Below, piece after piece: positions 8,744 to 17,218 of a stretch of DNA of 34,835 nucleotides. The notes below the pieces were generated by a model. The model ran no database searches. It was not told the DNA's origin and was given only the letters and a program-made list of their open reading frames with translations. Location of the stretch: contig CAMDFP010000012.1 in assembly GCA_945897335.1 (NCBI GenBank), forward strand, positions 1 to 34,835, read 5' to 3'. The position numbers and the translations under genes are program-made. Positions within the stretch are counted from its first letter, which is position 1. Each line of letters opens with the position of its first letter. Source of the stretch: Asaia bogorensis (GTDB lineage Bacteria; Pseudomonadota; Alphaproteobacteria; SHVZ01).

Positions 8744-8772
8744 AGCATACGGTGGCCAGCGCCCGGCGTCAA
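8744..8772 (-). promoter_or_regulatory. Candidate sigma-70 promoter of nrdJ
   Basis: On the - strand TTGACG (8772-8767) and TATGCT (8749-8744) are separated by exactly 17 bases. Transcription would start near 8737, giving a leader of about 80 bases before the nrdJ ATG at 8658. The leader (about 8695-8740) is clearly more A+T-rich than its surroundings. I did not find a convincing NrdR box. Confidence 0.55.
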
Positions 8773-8805
8773 AGGGCTTCGATCCGCCGAATGAAGACGC
8801 AGAGA

Positions 8806-9189
8806 ATGGACGATCTGGAGCGCAACAAGCAGGCGGCGCTCTCCTTCTACGATCTGATGTTCAACCAGGGCCGGTCGCGGGACGCGATCGAGCGGTATGT
8901 CGGCGATGTCTATATCCAGCACAATCCGGAAGTTACCGACGGCAAGGCCGGCTTCATCGAGTATTTCGAGCGGATGGCGCGCGAGTATCCCGGCAAACGC
9001 ATGCATGCGGTGAGGTTGATCGCCGAAGGCGACCTCGTCGTCCTGCACAATCGCCAGGAGTGGCCGGGCTATCCCGACTTCGCCGCCATCGACATCTTCC
9101 GCCTGACGCCCGAGGGCAGGATCGTCGAGCACTGGGACGTGCTGCAGACGGTCCCGGACACCGCCGCCCACCCGAACGGGATGTTCTGA
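8806..9189 (+). CDS. SnoaL-like / nuclear transport factor 2 family protein
   Basis: A 127-residue alpha+beta cone-fold protein of the SnoaL-like group. Visible family sequence includes [50 protein letters not shown], and the C-terminal [20 protein letters not shown]. His and Asp residues in QHNPEV and EHWDV line the pocket in related proteins. Some members are polyketide cyclases or hydrolases, but most in this subgroup have no assigned substrate. The frame is open back to a TTG at 8731, and an ATG at 8791 is also possible. I chose 8806 because family members begin with the MDDLERNK-like stretch and because the open frame further upstream holds the predicted nrdJ promoter. Confidence 0.82.
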   Translation: MDDLERNKQAALSFYDLMFNQGRSRDAIERYVGDVYIQHNPEVTDGKAGFIEYFERMAREYPGKRMHAVRLIAEGDLVVLHNRQEWPGYPDFAAIDIFRLTPEGRIVEHWDVLQTVPDTAAHPNGMF

Positions 9190-9268
9190 CGATTGGGCGG
9201 TGGCTGTCTGGTCAGGACATCGGGAATCGGATTAAGTCCGGCCCTCAATCGACTTCGGGGGATCGGCC

Positions 9269-10414
9269 ATGCCGCGCGTGAAGAAGATACCGCTCGTCTC
9301 CATGACTCCCGGCACCGGCCGGGAGCTGACGGTCTGGCGCTGGGGTAAGCCGGGCGCCCGGCCGAAGGCTTATCTGCAGGCGGCGATCCACGCGAACGAG
9401 CTGCCCGGCGTGATGGCGATCCATCATCTGGCGCCGATGCTGGAAGCGGCTGAGAAGAAGGGGCTGATCAAGGGCGAGATCGTGGTGGTGCCGCATTGCA
9501 ATCCGATCGGCATGGCCCAGCTCGCCGGCAACACCCACCACGGCCGCTATGAGAATCTCGGGCGAGAGAACTTCAACCGCAACTTCCCCGACGTCTTTCC
9601 TGCCGTGGTCGAGGCGGTCGGGAGGAAGCTCGGCAAGAACGCGGCCGCCAATGTCGCGTTGATCCGTAAGGCGGCGCTGAAGGCTTTGGCCGACCTCACG
9701 CCGATGAAGGAGCTGGACCAGATGCGGGCCCGGCTGATGTCGCTTTCGGTCGATTCCGACCTGATGCTCGATCTTCATTGCGACATGGAGGCCTCGCTCC
9801 ACCTGTTCATGGGCGGCCGCGACTGGCCGGCGGCGAGGGACCTGGCAGCCCAGCTCCAGGTCGAGGCGACGATGTACAACGCGCCCTATCCGCAGACGAT
9901 GACCTTCTCGGGCGCCAACGGCGCCTTCTGGGCCAAGCTCCAGGAGAAGTTCCCGGCCGCGGTCGTGCCGCAGGCCTGCCTGTCGGTCACCGTCGAGTAC
10001 CGGGGCCAGCACGACGTCAATCACACGCTCGGCGCGTTCGACGCGACGAATCTTTTCAAGTTCCTGCAACGCCGCGGCGTCATCGGCGGCGATCCCGGGC
10101 CGCTGCCGAAGCTGAAGGGCGAGGCGACGCCGATCTCGGCCATGGATGTCGGCTACTGCCCGAAGTCCGGCGTGCTCGTCTACCTGAAGCCCAAGGGCGC
10201 CAAGGTGAAGACCGGCGAGGCGATCGCCGAGATCATCGACCCGCTGGATCCCGATCCGAAGACCAATCGGGTCCAGATGACGTCCCGGACCGACGGTATC
10301 CTGTTCAGCCGGAAGCTCGACGGCCGGCTCGCCTGGCCGGGGATGGTCGCCTTCCGGATCGCCGGATCGAAAGATCTGCCCCACCGTAAGGGCTTGAGCG
10401 GGTTGGATGATTGA
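9269..10414 (+). CDS. Succinylglutamate desuccinylase/aspartoacylase family zinc hydrolase
   Basis: A 381-residue M14-related metallohydrolase. H41 and E44 in AAIHANELPG and H170 in LMLDLHCDME are the expected zinc ligands, and GRENFNRNFPD carries the substrate-binding Arg/Asn segment of this family. The last 110 residues form a beta-rich domain (GEATPISAMDVGYCPKSG, then LKPKGAKVKTGEAIAEIIDP) resembling the lipoyl/biotinyl-like hammerhead seen in long aspartoacylase-like proteins. It probably cleaves an N-acyl amino acid or similar amide in the cytoplasm; the true substrate is unknown. An 80-base gap precedes the ATG at 9269. A hairpin-rich gap follows before trxA, so it is likely transcribed on its own. 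Confidence 0.85.
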   Translation: MPRVKKIPLVSMTPGTGRELTVWRWGKPGARPKAYLQAAIHANELPGVMAIHHLAPMLEAAEKKGLIKGEIVVVPHCNPIGMAQLAGNTHHGRYENLGRENFNRNFPDVFPAVVEAVGRKLGKNAAANVALIRKAALKALADLTPMKELDQMRARLMSLSVDSDLMLDLHCDMEASLHLFMGGRDWPAARDLAAQLQVEATMYNAPYPQTMTFSGANGAFWAKLQEKFPAAVVPQACLSVTVEYRGQHDVNHTLGAFDATNLFKFLQRRGVIGGDPGPLPKLKGEATPISAMDVGYCPKSGVLVYLKPKGAKVKTGEAIAEIIDPLDPDPKTNRVQMTSRTDGILFSRKLDGRLAWPGMVAFRIAGSKDLPHRKGLSGLDD

Positions 10415-10422
10415 AGGCGGTT

Positions 10423-10447
10423 CCGGGGGCGTCCTTGACGCTCCCGG
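10423..10447 (+). terminator. GC-rich hairpin after the aspartoacylase-family gene
   Basis: An 11-base stem (10423-10433 with 10437-10447, one G-U pair) closes on a CTT loop, starting 8 bases after the stop codon at 10414. No T run follows, so it may only partly terminate or may protect the 3' end. The descending arm overlaps the predicted -35 box of trxA. Confidence 0.4.
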
Positions 10448-10463
10448 ACCTCGTTCCTAGATT
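10435..10463 (+). promoter_or_regulatory. Candidate sigma-70 promoter of trxA
   Basis: TTGACG (10435-10440) and TAGATT (10458-10463) are separated by exactly 17 bases. Transcription would start near 10470, about 60 bases upstream of the trxA ATG, so the hairpin at 10475-10495 would lie in the trxA leader. Confidence 0.55.
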
Positions 10464-10474
10464 GAGGGTCATCG

Positions 10475-10500
10475 GGGCGCCGATCGACGGCGCCCTTTGT
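10475..10500 (+). terminator. Terminator-like hairpin in the trxA leader
   Basis: A perfect 8-base stem (GGGCGCCG with CGGCGCCC) closes on a five-base loop and is followed by TTTGTGT. It can end read-through from the upstream gene. Because the predicted trxA start site lies just before it, it may also act on trxA transcripts as an attenuator or stabilising leader hairpin. Confidence 0.5.
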
Positions 10501-10531
10501 GTCTCAAAAGCCTTTTCCCCGGGGAACCGAC

Positions 10532-10858
10532 ATGTCCGACGTCACCACCAAAGTCAGCGAGGCCACTTTCGAGGCCGACGTGCTGCGCTCTTCCCGACCG
10601 GTCCTGGTCGACTTCTGGGCGGAGTGGTGCGGTCCCTGCAAGATGATCGGGCCGTCGCTCGAGGAGCTGCAGAAGGAATACGGCGAGAAGGTCACCATCG
10701 CGAAGGTGAACATCGACGAGAGCCCGGGCGTCGCCAGCCGCTACAACGTGCGCTCGATTCCGGCGCTGATGGTGTTCAAGGGCGGCCAGGTCGCCGCCAG
10801 CCGCATCGGCGCCATGCCGAAGAACAAGATCAAGGAGTGGGTCGACTCCGTCATCTGA
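10532..10858 (+). CDS. trxA: Thioredoxin
   Basis: A 108-residue classical thioredoxin, the cytoplasmic disulfide reductant for ribonucleotide reductase and other enzymes. The active site is WCGPC (C33 and C36) within VLVDFWAEWCGPCKMIGPSL, the cis-proline lies in RSIPALMVF, and the length matches the family. The start at 10532 (after GGGGAA at 10521-10526) is preferred over an upstream in-frame TTG at 10499, which would add 11 residues with no family match. It has its own candidate promoter and a terminator-like hairpin just after the stop. In related alphaproteobacteria trxA often lies near folC, as here, although in this window the two face each other across the GST gene. It may supply electrons to NrdJ. 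Confidence 0.97.
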   Translation: MSDVTTKVSEATFEADVLRSSRPVLVDFWAEWCGPCKMIGPSLEELQKEYGEKVTIAKVNIDESPGVASRYNVRSIPALMVFKGGQVAASRIGAMPKNKIKEWVDSVI

Positions 10859-10881
10859 CGAGCCGCCCACCGGTGAGAAAC

Positions 10882-10912
10882 GCGGGCACCTTTTCAGGCG
10901 CCCGCTTCGTTT
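10882..10912 (+). terminator. Intrinsic terminator between trxA and the convergent GST gene
   Basis: GCGGGCACC (10882-10890) pairs with GGCGCCCGC (10897-10905) with one mismatch, closes on a TTTTCA loop and is followed by TTCGTTT. It begins 23 bases after the trxA stop and abuts the GST stop at 10911, so it may serve both directions. Confidence 0.7.
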
Positions 10913-11507
10913 AGAGCGCTCCTTCGTTTAATGCTTGGGCCCGCTTGAACGCCGGGCGCTCGATGCAGCGCGCGACATAGGCGGCGCTGGCCGGCTTAGG
11001 CTGGACGATCTTCAAGAGCGTGCTGCCGAAGAAGAGGTCGCCCCCGATCATCACGTCGGCGGCGGAGAAGCGCTCGCCCAAGATCCACGGACCCTTGGTC
11101 ACCGCTTCGTCGATGACGTTGAACACCCGCTCGAAGTCACCCCAGCCGGCCTGACTCGACGGGATCTCGAGCTTGGCAAATTTCTGGGTGAAGGCCGCCT
11201 CGATGTTGGAGGCGAAGAACAGCCATTGCAGGTAGCGGCCGCGCAACGGATCGCCGATCGGCGGGGCCAGGCCGGCTTCGGGCACACGCTCGGCGACGTA
11301 GGCGCAGATCGCGGCGGATTCGGCGACCATCGCCTCGCCGTCGCTCAGCGCCGGCACCTTCTCCATCGGATTGATGCGGTGATATTCAGGTGTCGACTGC
11401 TTGCCTGTGCGGATGTCGATCAGCTCCCTTTCGTAGGGGCGCCCCGCCTCCTCCAGGATCCACAATCCCCGCAACGACCGCGTTCGCGGTGCCCAGTGGA
11501 GCTTCAT
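10911..11507 (-). CDS. Glutathione S-transferase family protein
   Basis: A 198-residue cytosolic GST. The N-terminal thioredoxin-like domain (about 1-75) contains RSLRGLWILEEAGRPYE, the cis-proline at VPALSDGEAM and the glutathione-gamma-glutamyl motif VAESAAICAYVAE. The helical C-terminal domain includes WILGERFSAADVMIGG, the conserved folding motif of GSTs. It conjugates or reduces electrophiles with glutathione; the substrate is unknown. The ATG at 11507 is supported by GGAGG six bases upstream; the frame is open ten codons further into folC but without family similarity. It begins 26 bases after the folC stop and is probably the last gene of the trpB-trpA-accD-folC run. Confidence 0.9.
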   Translation of the reverse strand: MKLHWAPRTRSLRGLWILEEAGRPYERELIDIRTGKQSTPEYHRINPMEKVPALSDGEAMVAESAAICAYVAERVPEAGLAPPIGDPLRGRYLQWLFFASNIEAAFTQKFAKLEIPSSQAGWGDFERVFNVIDEAVTKGPWILGERFSAADVMIGGDLFFGSTLLKIVQPKPASAAYVARCIERPAFKRAQALNEGAL

Positions 11508-11533
11508 GCTCGCCTCCGTCGGTTTCCGAAGAC

Positions 11534-12832
11534 TCAACCGTTCTCGGCCAATACCGATCCCGCGAGATACAGCGAGCCGCAGATGAGGATGCGCGATGGC
11601 GGCCCGCCCTTGGCGACGATGTCGGCAACGGCCGCTGTCACACTTGGCGATGCGCTCGCCGGCAGGCCGAGGCCGCGGGCTGCGGCGGCGATCGCCTCGG
11701 GGTCGTGGCTGGACGGCAGGTCGGGAATGGCGACGCCGTGCACGCTGTCGACGAGGCCGAGGAAAGGCCGGAAGACCGTCTGCGGCTGACGCTGCTTCTG
11801 GGTGGCGAAGACCAGATGGAACGGGCGCCTGGGCCAGGCCCTCAGCGTCGCTGCCACCACCTCGGCGCCGCCTTCGTTATGGGTGCCGTCGAGCCAGAGC
11901 TCCCAGCCGTCAGGCAGCGACTCGGCCAGGGGGCCGCGTGTGAGGCGCTGGAGTCGCGCCGGCCAGCGCACGGTGCCGAGGCCGGCGGCCATGGCACTCT
12001 CCGGGACTTTGATGTCCGGACTTGCCTCGAGGCAGGCAATCGCGGTGCCGGCATTGGAATACTGATAGTCGCCGAGCAGGCCGGGCTTCGGCAGAAGGCG
12101 TCCGCCTTGGGCGCTCTCGTAGCCGAGGCGTCCGTCCGGCTCCTTCCACGCCCGCCATTCGCGGCCGTAACGGAATAGGGGCGCGCCGATCACGGCCGCC
12201 TTCGCATCGAAGACCGCCGCGGCCTCCGGTGCCTGCGGGCCGATCACCGCCGGGCGGCCGGGCTTCATGATCTCGGCTTTCTCGGCGGCGATCTTCGCCA
12301 GCGTGTCGCCGAGGAACTCCATGTGGTCGAGGGAGATCGGCGTGATCGCGGCTGCCGCCGGCGCATCGACCATGTTGGTCGCGTCAAGCCTGCCGCCCAA
12401 GCCCGTCTCCAGCAGCACCACGTCGCCGGGGATGCGCGCGAAGGCGACAAAAGCGGCGGCGGTGATCAGCTCGAAATGCTGCGGGGAGATACCGTCTCCG
12501 GCCCTGGCGACCTCCTCCAGGAGATCGGCCAGCAGCGCCGTCTCGATGTCGTTCCCGGCGAGATAGATGCGCTCGTTCACGCGCACGAGATCGGGCGAGA
12601 TGGTCATGTGGACGCGAAGCCCGGCGGCCTCGCACATCGCACGGAGGAAGGCGACCAGCGAGCCCTTGCCGTTGGTGCCGGCGACATGGATCGCCGGTGG
12701 AATGCGAGACTGCGGATTGCCGAGACGGGCGAGCAGCGCCCGCATCTTGTCGAGAGAGAACTTGCCGGGATGGGTTCGTTGCGTCTTCAGCGGATCGAGG
12801 ATCCGGTGGATACGCTCGTCCGGAGTCGCCAT
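11534..12832 (-). CDS. folC: Bifunctional folylpolyglutamate synthase/dihydrofolate synthase
   Basis: A 432-residue Mur-ligase-family enzyme that adds glutamate to dihydropteroate and to folates, using ATP. The P-loop is VAGTNGKGSLVAFL (GTNGKGS at 52-58). Further family marks are RVHMTISPDLVRVNERI, LLETGLGGRLDATN, ITPISLDHMEFLGDTLAKIAAEK with its Mg-binding His, and WLDGTHNEGGAEVV in the C-terminal domain. Length and order fit FolC throughout. It starts 8 bases after the accD stop, an arrangement (accD-folC) conserved widely in proteobacteria. It shares the transcript with trpB-trpA-accD. Nothing suggests damage. Confidence 0.96.
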   Translation of the reverse strand: MATPDERIHRILDPLKTQRTHPGKFSLDKMRALLARLGNPQSRIPPAIHVAGTNGKGSLVAFLRAMCEAAGLRVHMTISPDLVRVNERIYLAGNDIETALLADLLEEVARAGDGISPQHFELITAAAFVAFARIPGDVVLLETGLGGRLDATNMVDAPAAAAITPISLDHMEFLGDTLAKIAAEKAEIMKPGRPAVIGPQAPEAAAVFDAKAAVIGAPLFRYGREWRAWKEPDGRLGYESAQGGRLLPKPGLLGDYQYSNAGTAIACLEASPDIKVPESAMAAGLGTVRWPARLQRLTRGPLAESLPDGWELWLDGTHNEGGAEVVAATLRAWPRRPFHLVFATQKQRQPQTVFRPFLGLVDSVHGVAIPDLPSSHDPEAIAAAARGLGLPASASPSVTAAVADIVAKGGPPSRILICGSLYLAGSVLAENG

Positions 12833-12840
12833 GGAGGGTG

Positions 12841-13752
12841 TCAGGTCCGCGGCTGCTGCGGAATCTCGACCTCCGGTGCCGGCAGCACCACCACCTCGGC
12901 AGACGGCCTCGGCTGCATCAGCAGGCCGAGGATGCGGGCGAGCGCCGCCTTCAGCTCCGCACGTGGCACCACCATGTCGACCATGCCGTGCTCATACAGG
13001 TACTCGGCGCGCTGGAAGCCTTCGGGCAGCTTCTCGCGGATGGTGTCCTGGATGACGCGCTGGCCGGCGAATCCGATCAGGCTGCCGGGCTCTGCCATAT
13101 GCACGTCGCCCAGCATGGCGAAGGAGGCGGTGACACCGCCGGTGGTGGGGTCGGTGAGGATCACGATGTAGGGAAGCCCGGCCGACTTGACCTCTTCGAC
13201 CGCAAGCACCGTGCGCGCCATCTGCATGAGCGAAAGGATGCCCTCGTGCATGCGGGCGCCGCCGGAGGCCGGGATCGCGACAAGGGCCGCCTGCTGCAGC
13301 TTGGCGAGGCGGGCGGCGGCGAGGAAGGCTTCGCCGACGGCGGTGGCCATCGAGCCCGCCATGAAGTCGAAGTTGAATGCGGCGATGACAGCCGGCTGCC
13401 TGCCGATGGTGCCGTGAGCGACGATCAGCGCGTCCTGCTCCTCGGTCGCCGCCTGAGCTTCCTTCAGCCGCTCGGTGTAGCGCCGGCGATCGCGGAAGCG
13501 CAGCGGATCCAGGGGCACCTTCGGCAGTTCGATGCGGGTGAAGGCGCCGTCGTCGAACAACATGCCGAGGCGCTTGAGGACGGGCAGGCGGAGATGATGG
13601 CCGCACTTGTCGCAGACATGAAGGTTCGCCTCCAGGTCGCGGTGGAAGATCATCTGTCCGCAGCCTGGGCACTTGTGCCAGAGGTTGTCGGGCGTGTCGC
13701 GCTTGACCAGCGCCCTGAGCTTCGGGCGGACGAAGTTGGTAAGCCAGTTCAT
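12841..13752 (-). CDS. accD: Acetyl-CoA carboxylase carboxyltransferase subunit beta
   Basis: A 303-residue AccD. The beta subunit of the carboxyltransferase joins AccA to move carboxyl from biotin to acetyl-CoA, making malonyl-CoA for fatty-acid synthesis. The N-terminal zinc ribbon is intact: CPGCG, a 15-residue spacer, then CDKCG. The crotonase-like core shows [56 protein letters not shown] and the oxyanion region [13 protein letters not shown]. Its start overlaps the trpA stop by 4 bases (ATGA), so translation is probably coupled. A proline/valine-rich C-terminal tail of about 25 residues follows the core, as in many AccD proteins. accA is not in the window. Confidence 0.97.
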   Translation of the reverse strand: MNWLTNFVRPKLRALVKRDTPDNLWHKCPGCGQMIFHRDLEANLHVCDKCGHHLRLPVLKRLGMLFDDGAFTRIELPKVPLDPLRFRDRRRYTERLKEAQAATEEQDALIVAHGTIGRQPAVIAAFNFDFMAGSMATAVGEAFLAAARLAKLQQAALVAIPASGGARMHEGILSLMQMARTVLAVEEVKSAGLPYIVILTDPTTGGVTASFAMLGDVHMAEPGSLIGFAGQRVIQDTIREKLPEGFQRAEYLYEHGMVDMVVPRAELKAALARILGLLMQPRPSAEVVVLPAPEVEIPQQPRT

Positions 13753-14570
13753 GCGGTGACCCGCGCGCCTCGCACGCCGGCGGCGAGTTCGGCGATGAAG
13801 CGGTGCGTCTTCGCCACCGTCTCGGTCGGGTGCTTCTGGTGGTCGCCGATGATCTTCACCACGGCGGTGCCGACCACGGCGGCATCGGCGACGCGAGCGA
13901 CCGTCGCGGCCTGCTCGGGCGTGTTGATGCCGAAGCCGACGGCGACCGGCAGCGGCGTCGCGCGCTTCAGCCGCGTGACGGCCTGCTCGATGTTCTTGGT
14001 GTCGGCCGAAGCGGTGCCGGTGATGCCGGTGATTGAGACGTAGTAGACGAAGCCCGAGGTGTTGGAGAGCACCTTGGGCAGGCGTGCGTCGTCGGTGGTG
14101 GGCGTCGCCAGGCGGATGAAGGCGAGGCCCTTCCTGATCGCCGGCAGGCAGAGCTCGGAATCTTCTTCCGGCGGCAGGTCGACCATGATCAGGCCGTCGA
14201 CGCCGGCCTTGAGTGCATCGTCGAGGAAGCGCTCGACGCCATAGATGTAGATCGGGTTGTAGTAGCCCATCAGCACCAGCGGCGTCGCCTTGTCGCCCTC
14301 GCGGAAGCCGCGCACCAGCTCCAGGGTCTTCTTCAGCGTCATCCCGGCCTTCAGCGCGCGCTGGCTCGCAGCCTGGATCGCCGGGCCGTCGGCCATCGGG
14401 TCGGTGAAGGGCATGCCGACCTCGATCAGGTCGGCGCCGGCTTTGGGAAGGCCCTTCAGGATCTCGAGCGAGGTCTTGGGATCGGGATCACCGGCGGTGA
14501 TGAAGATCACCAGCCCGGCCCGGTTCGCCTTCTTGAGTTCAGCGAAACGCTCGGCGATGCGGGCGCTCAT
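13749..14570 (-). CDS. trpA: Tryptophan synthase alpha chain
   Basis: A 273-residue TIM-barrel subunit that cleaves indole-3-glycerol phosphate to indole and glyceraldehyde 3-phosphate; indole is channelled to TrpB. Catalytic E50 lies in [16 protein letters not shown], with D61 in the same motif, and SITGITG and [11 protein letters not shown] form the phosphate-binding end. The start at 14570 overlaps the trpB stop by 4 bases; the open frame extends 22 codons further into trpB with no family similarity. The stop overlaps the accD start by 4 bases. trpB, trpA and accD are thus joined end to end. Confidence 0.97.
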   Translation of the reverse strand: MSARIAERFAELKKANRAGLVIFITAGDPDPKTSLEILKGLPKAGADLIEVGMPFTDPMADGPAIQAASQRALKAGMTLKKTLELVRGFREGDKATPLVLMGYYNPIYIYGVERFLDDALKAGVDGLIMVDLPPEEDSELCLPAIRKGLAFIRLATPTTDDARLPKVLSNTSGFVYYVSITGITGTASADTKNIEQAVTRLKRATPLPVAVGFGINTPEQAATVARVADAAVVGTAVVKIIGDHQKHPTETVAKTHRFIAELAAGVRGARVTA

Positions 14571-15787
14571 ACCGGCCGGCCCCGCTTGGCGAGGTGGCCG
14601 AGCACGGCCGCCAGATCCTTGTCGCCGCGTCCGCACATGTTCATGACCAGGATGTGGTCCTTCGGCAGCTTCGGCGCAATCTTTCTCACATAGGCGAGCG
14701 CGTGGCTCGGCTCGAGGGCCGGGATGATGCCTTCCAGTCGCGAGCAGTACTGGAACGCCTCCAGCGCCTCCTCGTCGGTCGCGCTGACATATTCGACCCG
14801 CTTCATGTCGTGCAGCCAGGAATGCTCCGGCCCGATGCCGGGATAGTCGAGGCCGGCCGAGATCGAATGCGCCTCGATGATCTGGCCGTCATCATCCTGC
14901 AGCAGATAGGTGCGGTTGCCGTGCAGCACGCCCGGCCGCCCGCCGGTGAGCGAGGCCGCATGTTTGCCGGTGGAGACGCCGTGGCCGCCGGCCTCGACGC
15001 CGATGATGCGGACGGACGGATCGTCGAGGAAGGGATGGAACAGGCCCATGGCGTTGGAGCCGCCGCCGATGCAGGCGACCAGCGTGTCGGGAAGCCGGCC
15101 CTCGGCCTCCTGCATCTGCTGCCTGGTCTCGATGCCGATCACCGACTGGAAATCGCGCACCATCGCCGGATAGGGATGCGGGCCCGCGACCGTGCCGATG
15201 ATGTAGAAATGCGTCTCGGCCTTGGCGACCCAGTAGCGGAGCGCCTCGTTCATCGCATCCTTCAGCGTGGACGAGCCGGAGGTCACCGGCCGCACTTCGG
15301 CGCCGAGGAGCCGCATGCGCTCGACGTTCGGCTTCTGGCGCTCGATGTCCTCGGCGCCCATGAACACGGTGCAGCTCATGCCGAAGCGGGCGCAGACCGT
15401 GGCGGTGGCGACGCCGTGCTGGCCGGCGCCGGTCTCCGCGATGATGTGGGTCTTGCCCATGCGCCGGGCGACCAGCGCCTGGCCCAGGCAGTTGTTGATC
15501 TTGTGCGCGCCGGTGTGGTTCAGCTCGTCGCGCTTGAAGTAGACCTTGGCGCCGCCGAGATCCTGGGTGATGCGCTCGGCGAAATAGAGCGGGCTCGGCC
15601 GGCCGACATAATGGGTGTGAAAGCTCGCCAGCTCCTTCTGGAAGCCGGGGTCGGCCTTGCACTCGGTATAGACGCGCTCGAGTTCCAGGATGAGCGGCAT
15701 CAGCGTCTCGGCGACGTAGCGGCCGCCATAGATGCCGAAATGCCCGCTCTCGTCCGGGCCCGTGCGGAAGCTGTTGACCGTGCTCAC
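14567..15787 (-). CDS. trpB: Tryptophan synthase beta chain
   Basis: A 406-residue PLP enzyme that condenses indole with serine to form tryptophan. It begins with [22 protein letters not shown] in the family register, and the PLP lysine is K96 in [44 protein letters not shown] (phosphate loop) and MCGRGDKD complete the pattern. The start is a GTG at 15785-15787; the frame stays open 68 codons further upstream, but that part is proline- and arginine-rich low-complexity sequence over the promoter region. A 91-base gap separates it from queC, and it has its own candidate promoter. In relatives trpF usually lies directly upstream; here trpF is 3.7 kb away. Confidence 0.97.
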   Translation of the reverse strand: MSTVNSFRTGPDESGHFGIYGGRYVAETLMPLILELERVYTECKADPGFQKELASFHTHYVGRPSPLYFAERITQDLGGAKVYFKRDELNHTGAHKINNCLGQALVARRMGKTHIIAETGAGQHGVATATVCARFGMSCTVFMGAEDIERQKPNVERMRLLGAEVRPVTSGSSTLKDAMNEALRYWVAKAETHFYIIGTVAGPHPYPAMVRDFQSVIGIETRQQMQEAEGRLPDTLVACIGGGSNAMGLFHPFLDDPSVRIIGVEAGGHGVSTGKHAASLTGGRPGVLHGNRTYLLQDDDGQIIEAHSISAGLDYPGIGPEHSWLHDMKRVEYVSATDEEALEAFQYCSRLEGIIPALEPSHALAYVRKIAPKLPKDHILVMNMCGRGDKDLAAVLGHLAKRGRPV

Positions 15788-15835
15788 GAATCCATCGCTG
15801 TCGTCTGGGGGGCCCCGGTCGCCGGAGCGGCCGGC

Positions 15836-15864
15836 ACTATGCGGAAGAGGGGGGCAAGGTGCAA
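15836..15864 (-). promoter_or_regulatory. Candidate sigma-70 promoter of trpB-trpA-accD-folC
   Basis: On the - strand TTGCAC (15864-15859) and CATAGT (15841-15836) are separated by 17 bases in the queC-trpB gap. Transcription would begin near 15829, about 40 bases before the trpB GTG. It would let trpBA, accD and folC be expressed independently of the genes inserted upstream. The -10 match is four of six. Confidence 0.4.
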
Positions 15865-15878
15865 GCGGAGAGGGCGTT

Positions 15879-16592
15879 TCAGGCCGGGGTGCCGCTCGAA
15901 GCCCGGTACCTTTCGAACCCGCTTTGACGCAGATCACAGGCCGGGCAGGTGCCGCAGCCGTAGCCCCAGGCGTGGAGATGCGTCCGGTCACCCTTGTAGC
16001 AGCTGTGGGTTTCGGTCCGGACGATCTCGGTGAGCCGGGCGCCGCCGAGCTGCTCGGCCAGCGTCCAGGTCTTGGCCTTGTCCAGCCACATCAGGGGTGT
16101 GTCGAGGACGAAGCGGCTCTCCATCCCGAGGTTGAGCGTCGCCTGCAGCGCTTTCAGCGTGTCGTCGCGGCAGTCCGGGTAACCTGAGTAGTCGGTCTCG
16201 CACATGCCGCCGACGATATGCTTGATGCCGCGGCGATAGGCGAGGGTGGCGGCGACGGTGAAGAACAGCAGGTTGCGGCCGGGGACGAAGGTGTTGGGAA
16301 GCCCGTTCGCCTGCATCCGGATGGCGACGTCGCTTGTGAGCGCGGTGTCGCTGATCTCGCCGATCAGGCCGAGGTCGATGACTCGGTCCTCGCCCAGCTT
16401 GCTCGCCCAACGGGGAAACCCTGCGCGGATCGAGGCGAGGATCGGCGCCCGGCAGTCGAGCTCGACGCGGTGGCGCTGGCCGTAGTCGAAGCCGACGGTC
16501 TCCACATTTTCGAAGCGATCGAGCGCCCAGGCGAGGCAGGTGGTCGAGTCCTGGCCGCCGGAGAAGAGGACGAGGGCGCTTAGCGGCATCAT
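15879..16592 (-). CDS. queC: 7-cyano-7-deazaguanine synthase
   Basis: A 237-residue QueC, which uses ATP and ammonia to convert 7-carboxy-7-deazaguanine to preQ0, a precursor of queuosine in tRNA. The PP-loop is [18 protein letters not shown] (residues 7-24). [29 protein letters not shown], and [13 protein letters not shown] are family signatures, and the C-terminal zinc site is CYKG followed by [11 protein letters not shown]. The start is probably the ATG at 16592 (or 16589). It follows the queuosine-precursor transporter gene with only 2 bases between, so the two form one unit. Other queuosine genes (queD, queE, queF) are not in the window. Confidence 0.96.
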   Translation of the reverse strand: MMPLSALVLFSGGQDSTTCLAWALDRFENVETVGFDYGQRHRVELDCRAPILASIRAGFPRWASKLGEDRVIDLGLIGEISDTALTSDVAIRMQANGLPNTFVPGRNLLFFTVAATLAYRRGIKHIVGGMCETDYSGYPDCRDDTLKALQATLNLGMESRFVLDTPLMWLDKAKTWTLAEQLGGARLTEIVRTETHSCYKGDRTHLHAWGYGCGTCPACDLRQSGFERYRASSGTPA

Positions 16593-16594
16593 GG

Positions 16595-17149
16595 TCAGGC
16601 CGGCGAGATTCCGAGTCGCAGGTCGCGGTCGCGGATCCAGCGCACCACCGGAATCGCGGCCAGCACCATCCAGGCCTTGCCGATGATCTGGCCGGCGAGG
16701 AAGTCGAGCGAGCCGAAGGCGAGGTAGAGGAACACCAGGCTGTCGACGGTGAGGCCGACCAGGCTGCTGGCGACGACGGCCAGCACCAGCCGGCGTTCCT
16801 GCAGCGGCGTGTAGACGGCGAAGTCGGCTAGCTCCGACAGGACGAAGGCGGCGACCGAGGCGAGCACCAGGGCCGGGGGCGCGACCAGAGCCGAGGCGAG
16901 GGCGCCGGCGACGATCGCGGCCAGAGACCAGGATCGCCCGAGTCGCCGCTGCACGATGTCGCGCAGCACCAATGCCAAGCCGATCATCAGCACGCCGCTG
17001 GGAGCCATGACCGACGGCGCCACCGGGATCAGGCAGGGGCCGTTCGGCACGCAGAGCGTGCCGACATTGCCGATCATCCAGTTGGCGAGCGGAATCGTCG
17101 CGCCGAACGCCGCGAGGGCGACGAAGCCCTCGATCCTTTCACGAACCAT
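16595..17149 (-). CDS. VUT family (YhhQ-like) queuosine precursor transporter
   Basis: A 184-residue integral membrane protein with about five or six hydrophobic helices. It matches the VUT/YhhQ (former DUF165) family: early [20 protein letters not shown] and LANWMIG, the [18 protein letters not shown] stretch, [21 protein letters not shown] with its conserved charged residues, and [16 protein letters not shown]. coli YhhQ imports preQ0/preQ1. Placement directly upstream of queC supports the same pathway here, so the cell could both make and import 7-deazaguanine bases. An extended -10 element lies upstream. The exact start is less certain than the family. Confidence 0.85.
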   Translation of the reverse strand: MVRERIEGFVALAAFGATIPLANWMIGNVGTLCVPNGPCLIPVAPSVMAPSGVLMIGLALVLRDIVQRRLGRSWSLAAIVAGALASALVAPPALVLASVAAFVLSELADFAVYTPLQERRLVLAVVASSLVGLTVDSLVFLYLAFGSLDFLAGQIIGKAWMVLAAIPVVRWIRDRDLRLGISPA

Positions 17150-17180
17150 GTGCCACCACCCGCTGCTCCAAGACGCGGGC

Positions 17181-17189
17181 TCTATAGCA
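17181..17189 (-). promoter_or_regulatory. Extended -10 element upstream of the VUT transporter and queC
   Basis: On the - strand the gap between the MoaD-like gene and the transporter contains TGCTATAGA, a TGn plus TATAGA extended -10 box. No good -35 box lies 17 bases upstream. Transcription would start near 17174, 25 bases before the ATG. A 5-base stem (CCCGC/GCGGG) sits in the leader; it does not look like a preQ1 riboswitch. Confidence 0.35.
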
Positions 17190-17218
17190 TGAGCTCCGCC
17201 GACGTAGCGACGAGGGGG

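Noticed and set aside
8731-8805. TTG-initiated 25-codon extension of the SnoaL-like gene
   Set aside because: No family similarity, and the region holds the predicted nrdJ promoter on the other strand.
14594-16033. 479-codon open frame on the + strand
   Set aside because: Antisense to trpB and part of queC, with no family-like sequence.
17150-17218. Possible preQ1 riboswitch upstream of the queuosine transporter
   Set aside because: Only a 5-base stem is present in the short leader; the conserved preQ1 aptamer core is not seen.
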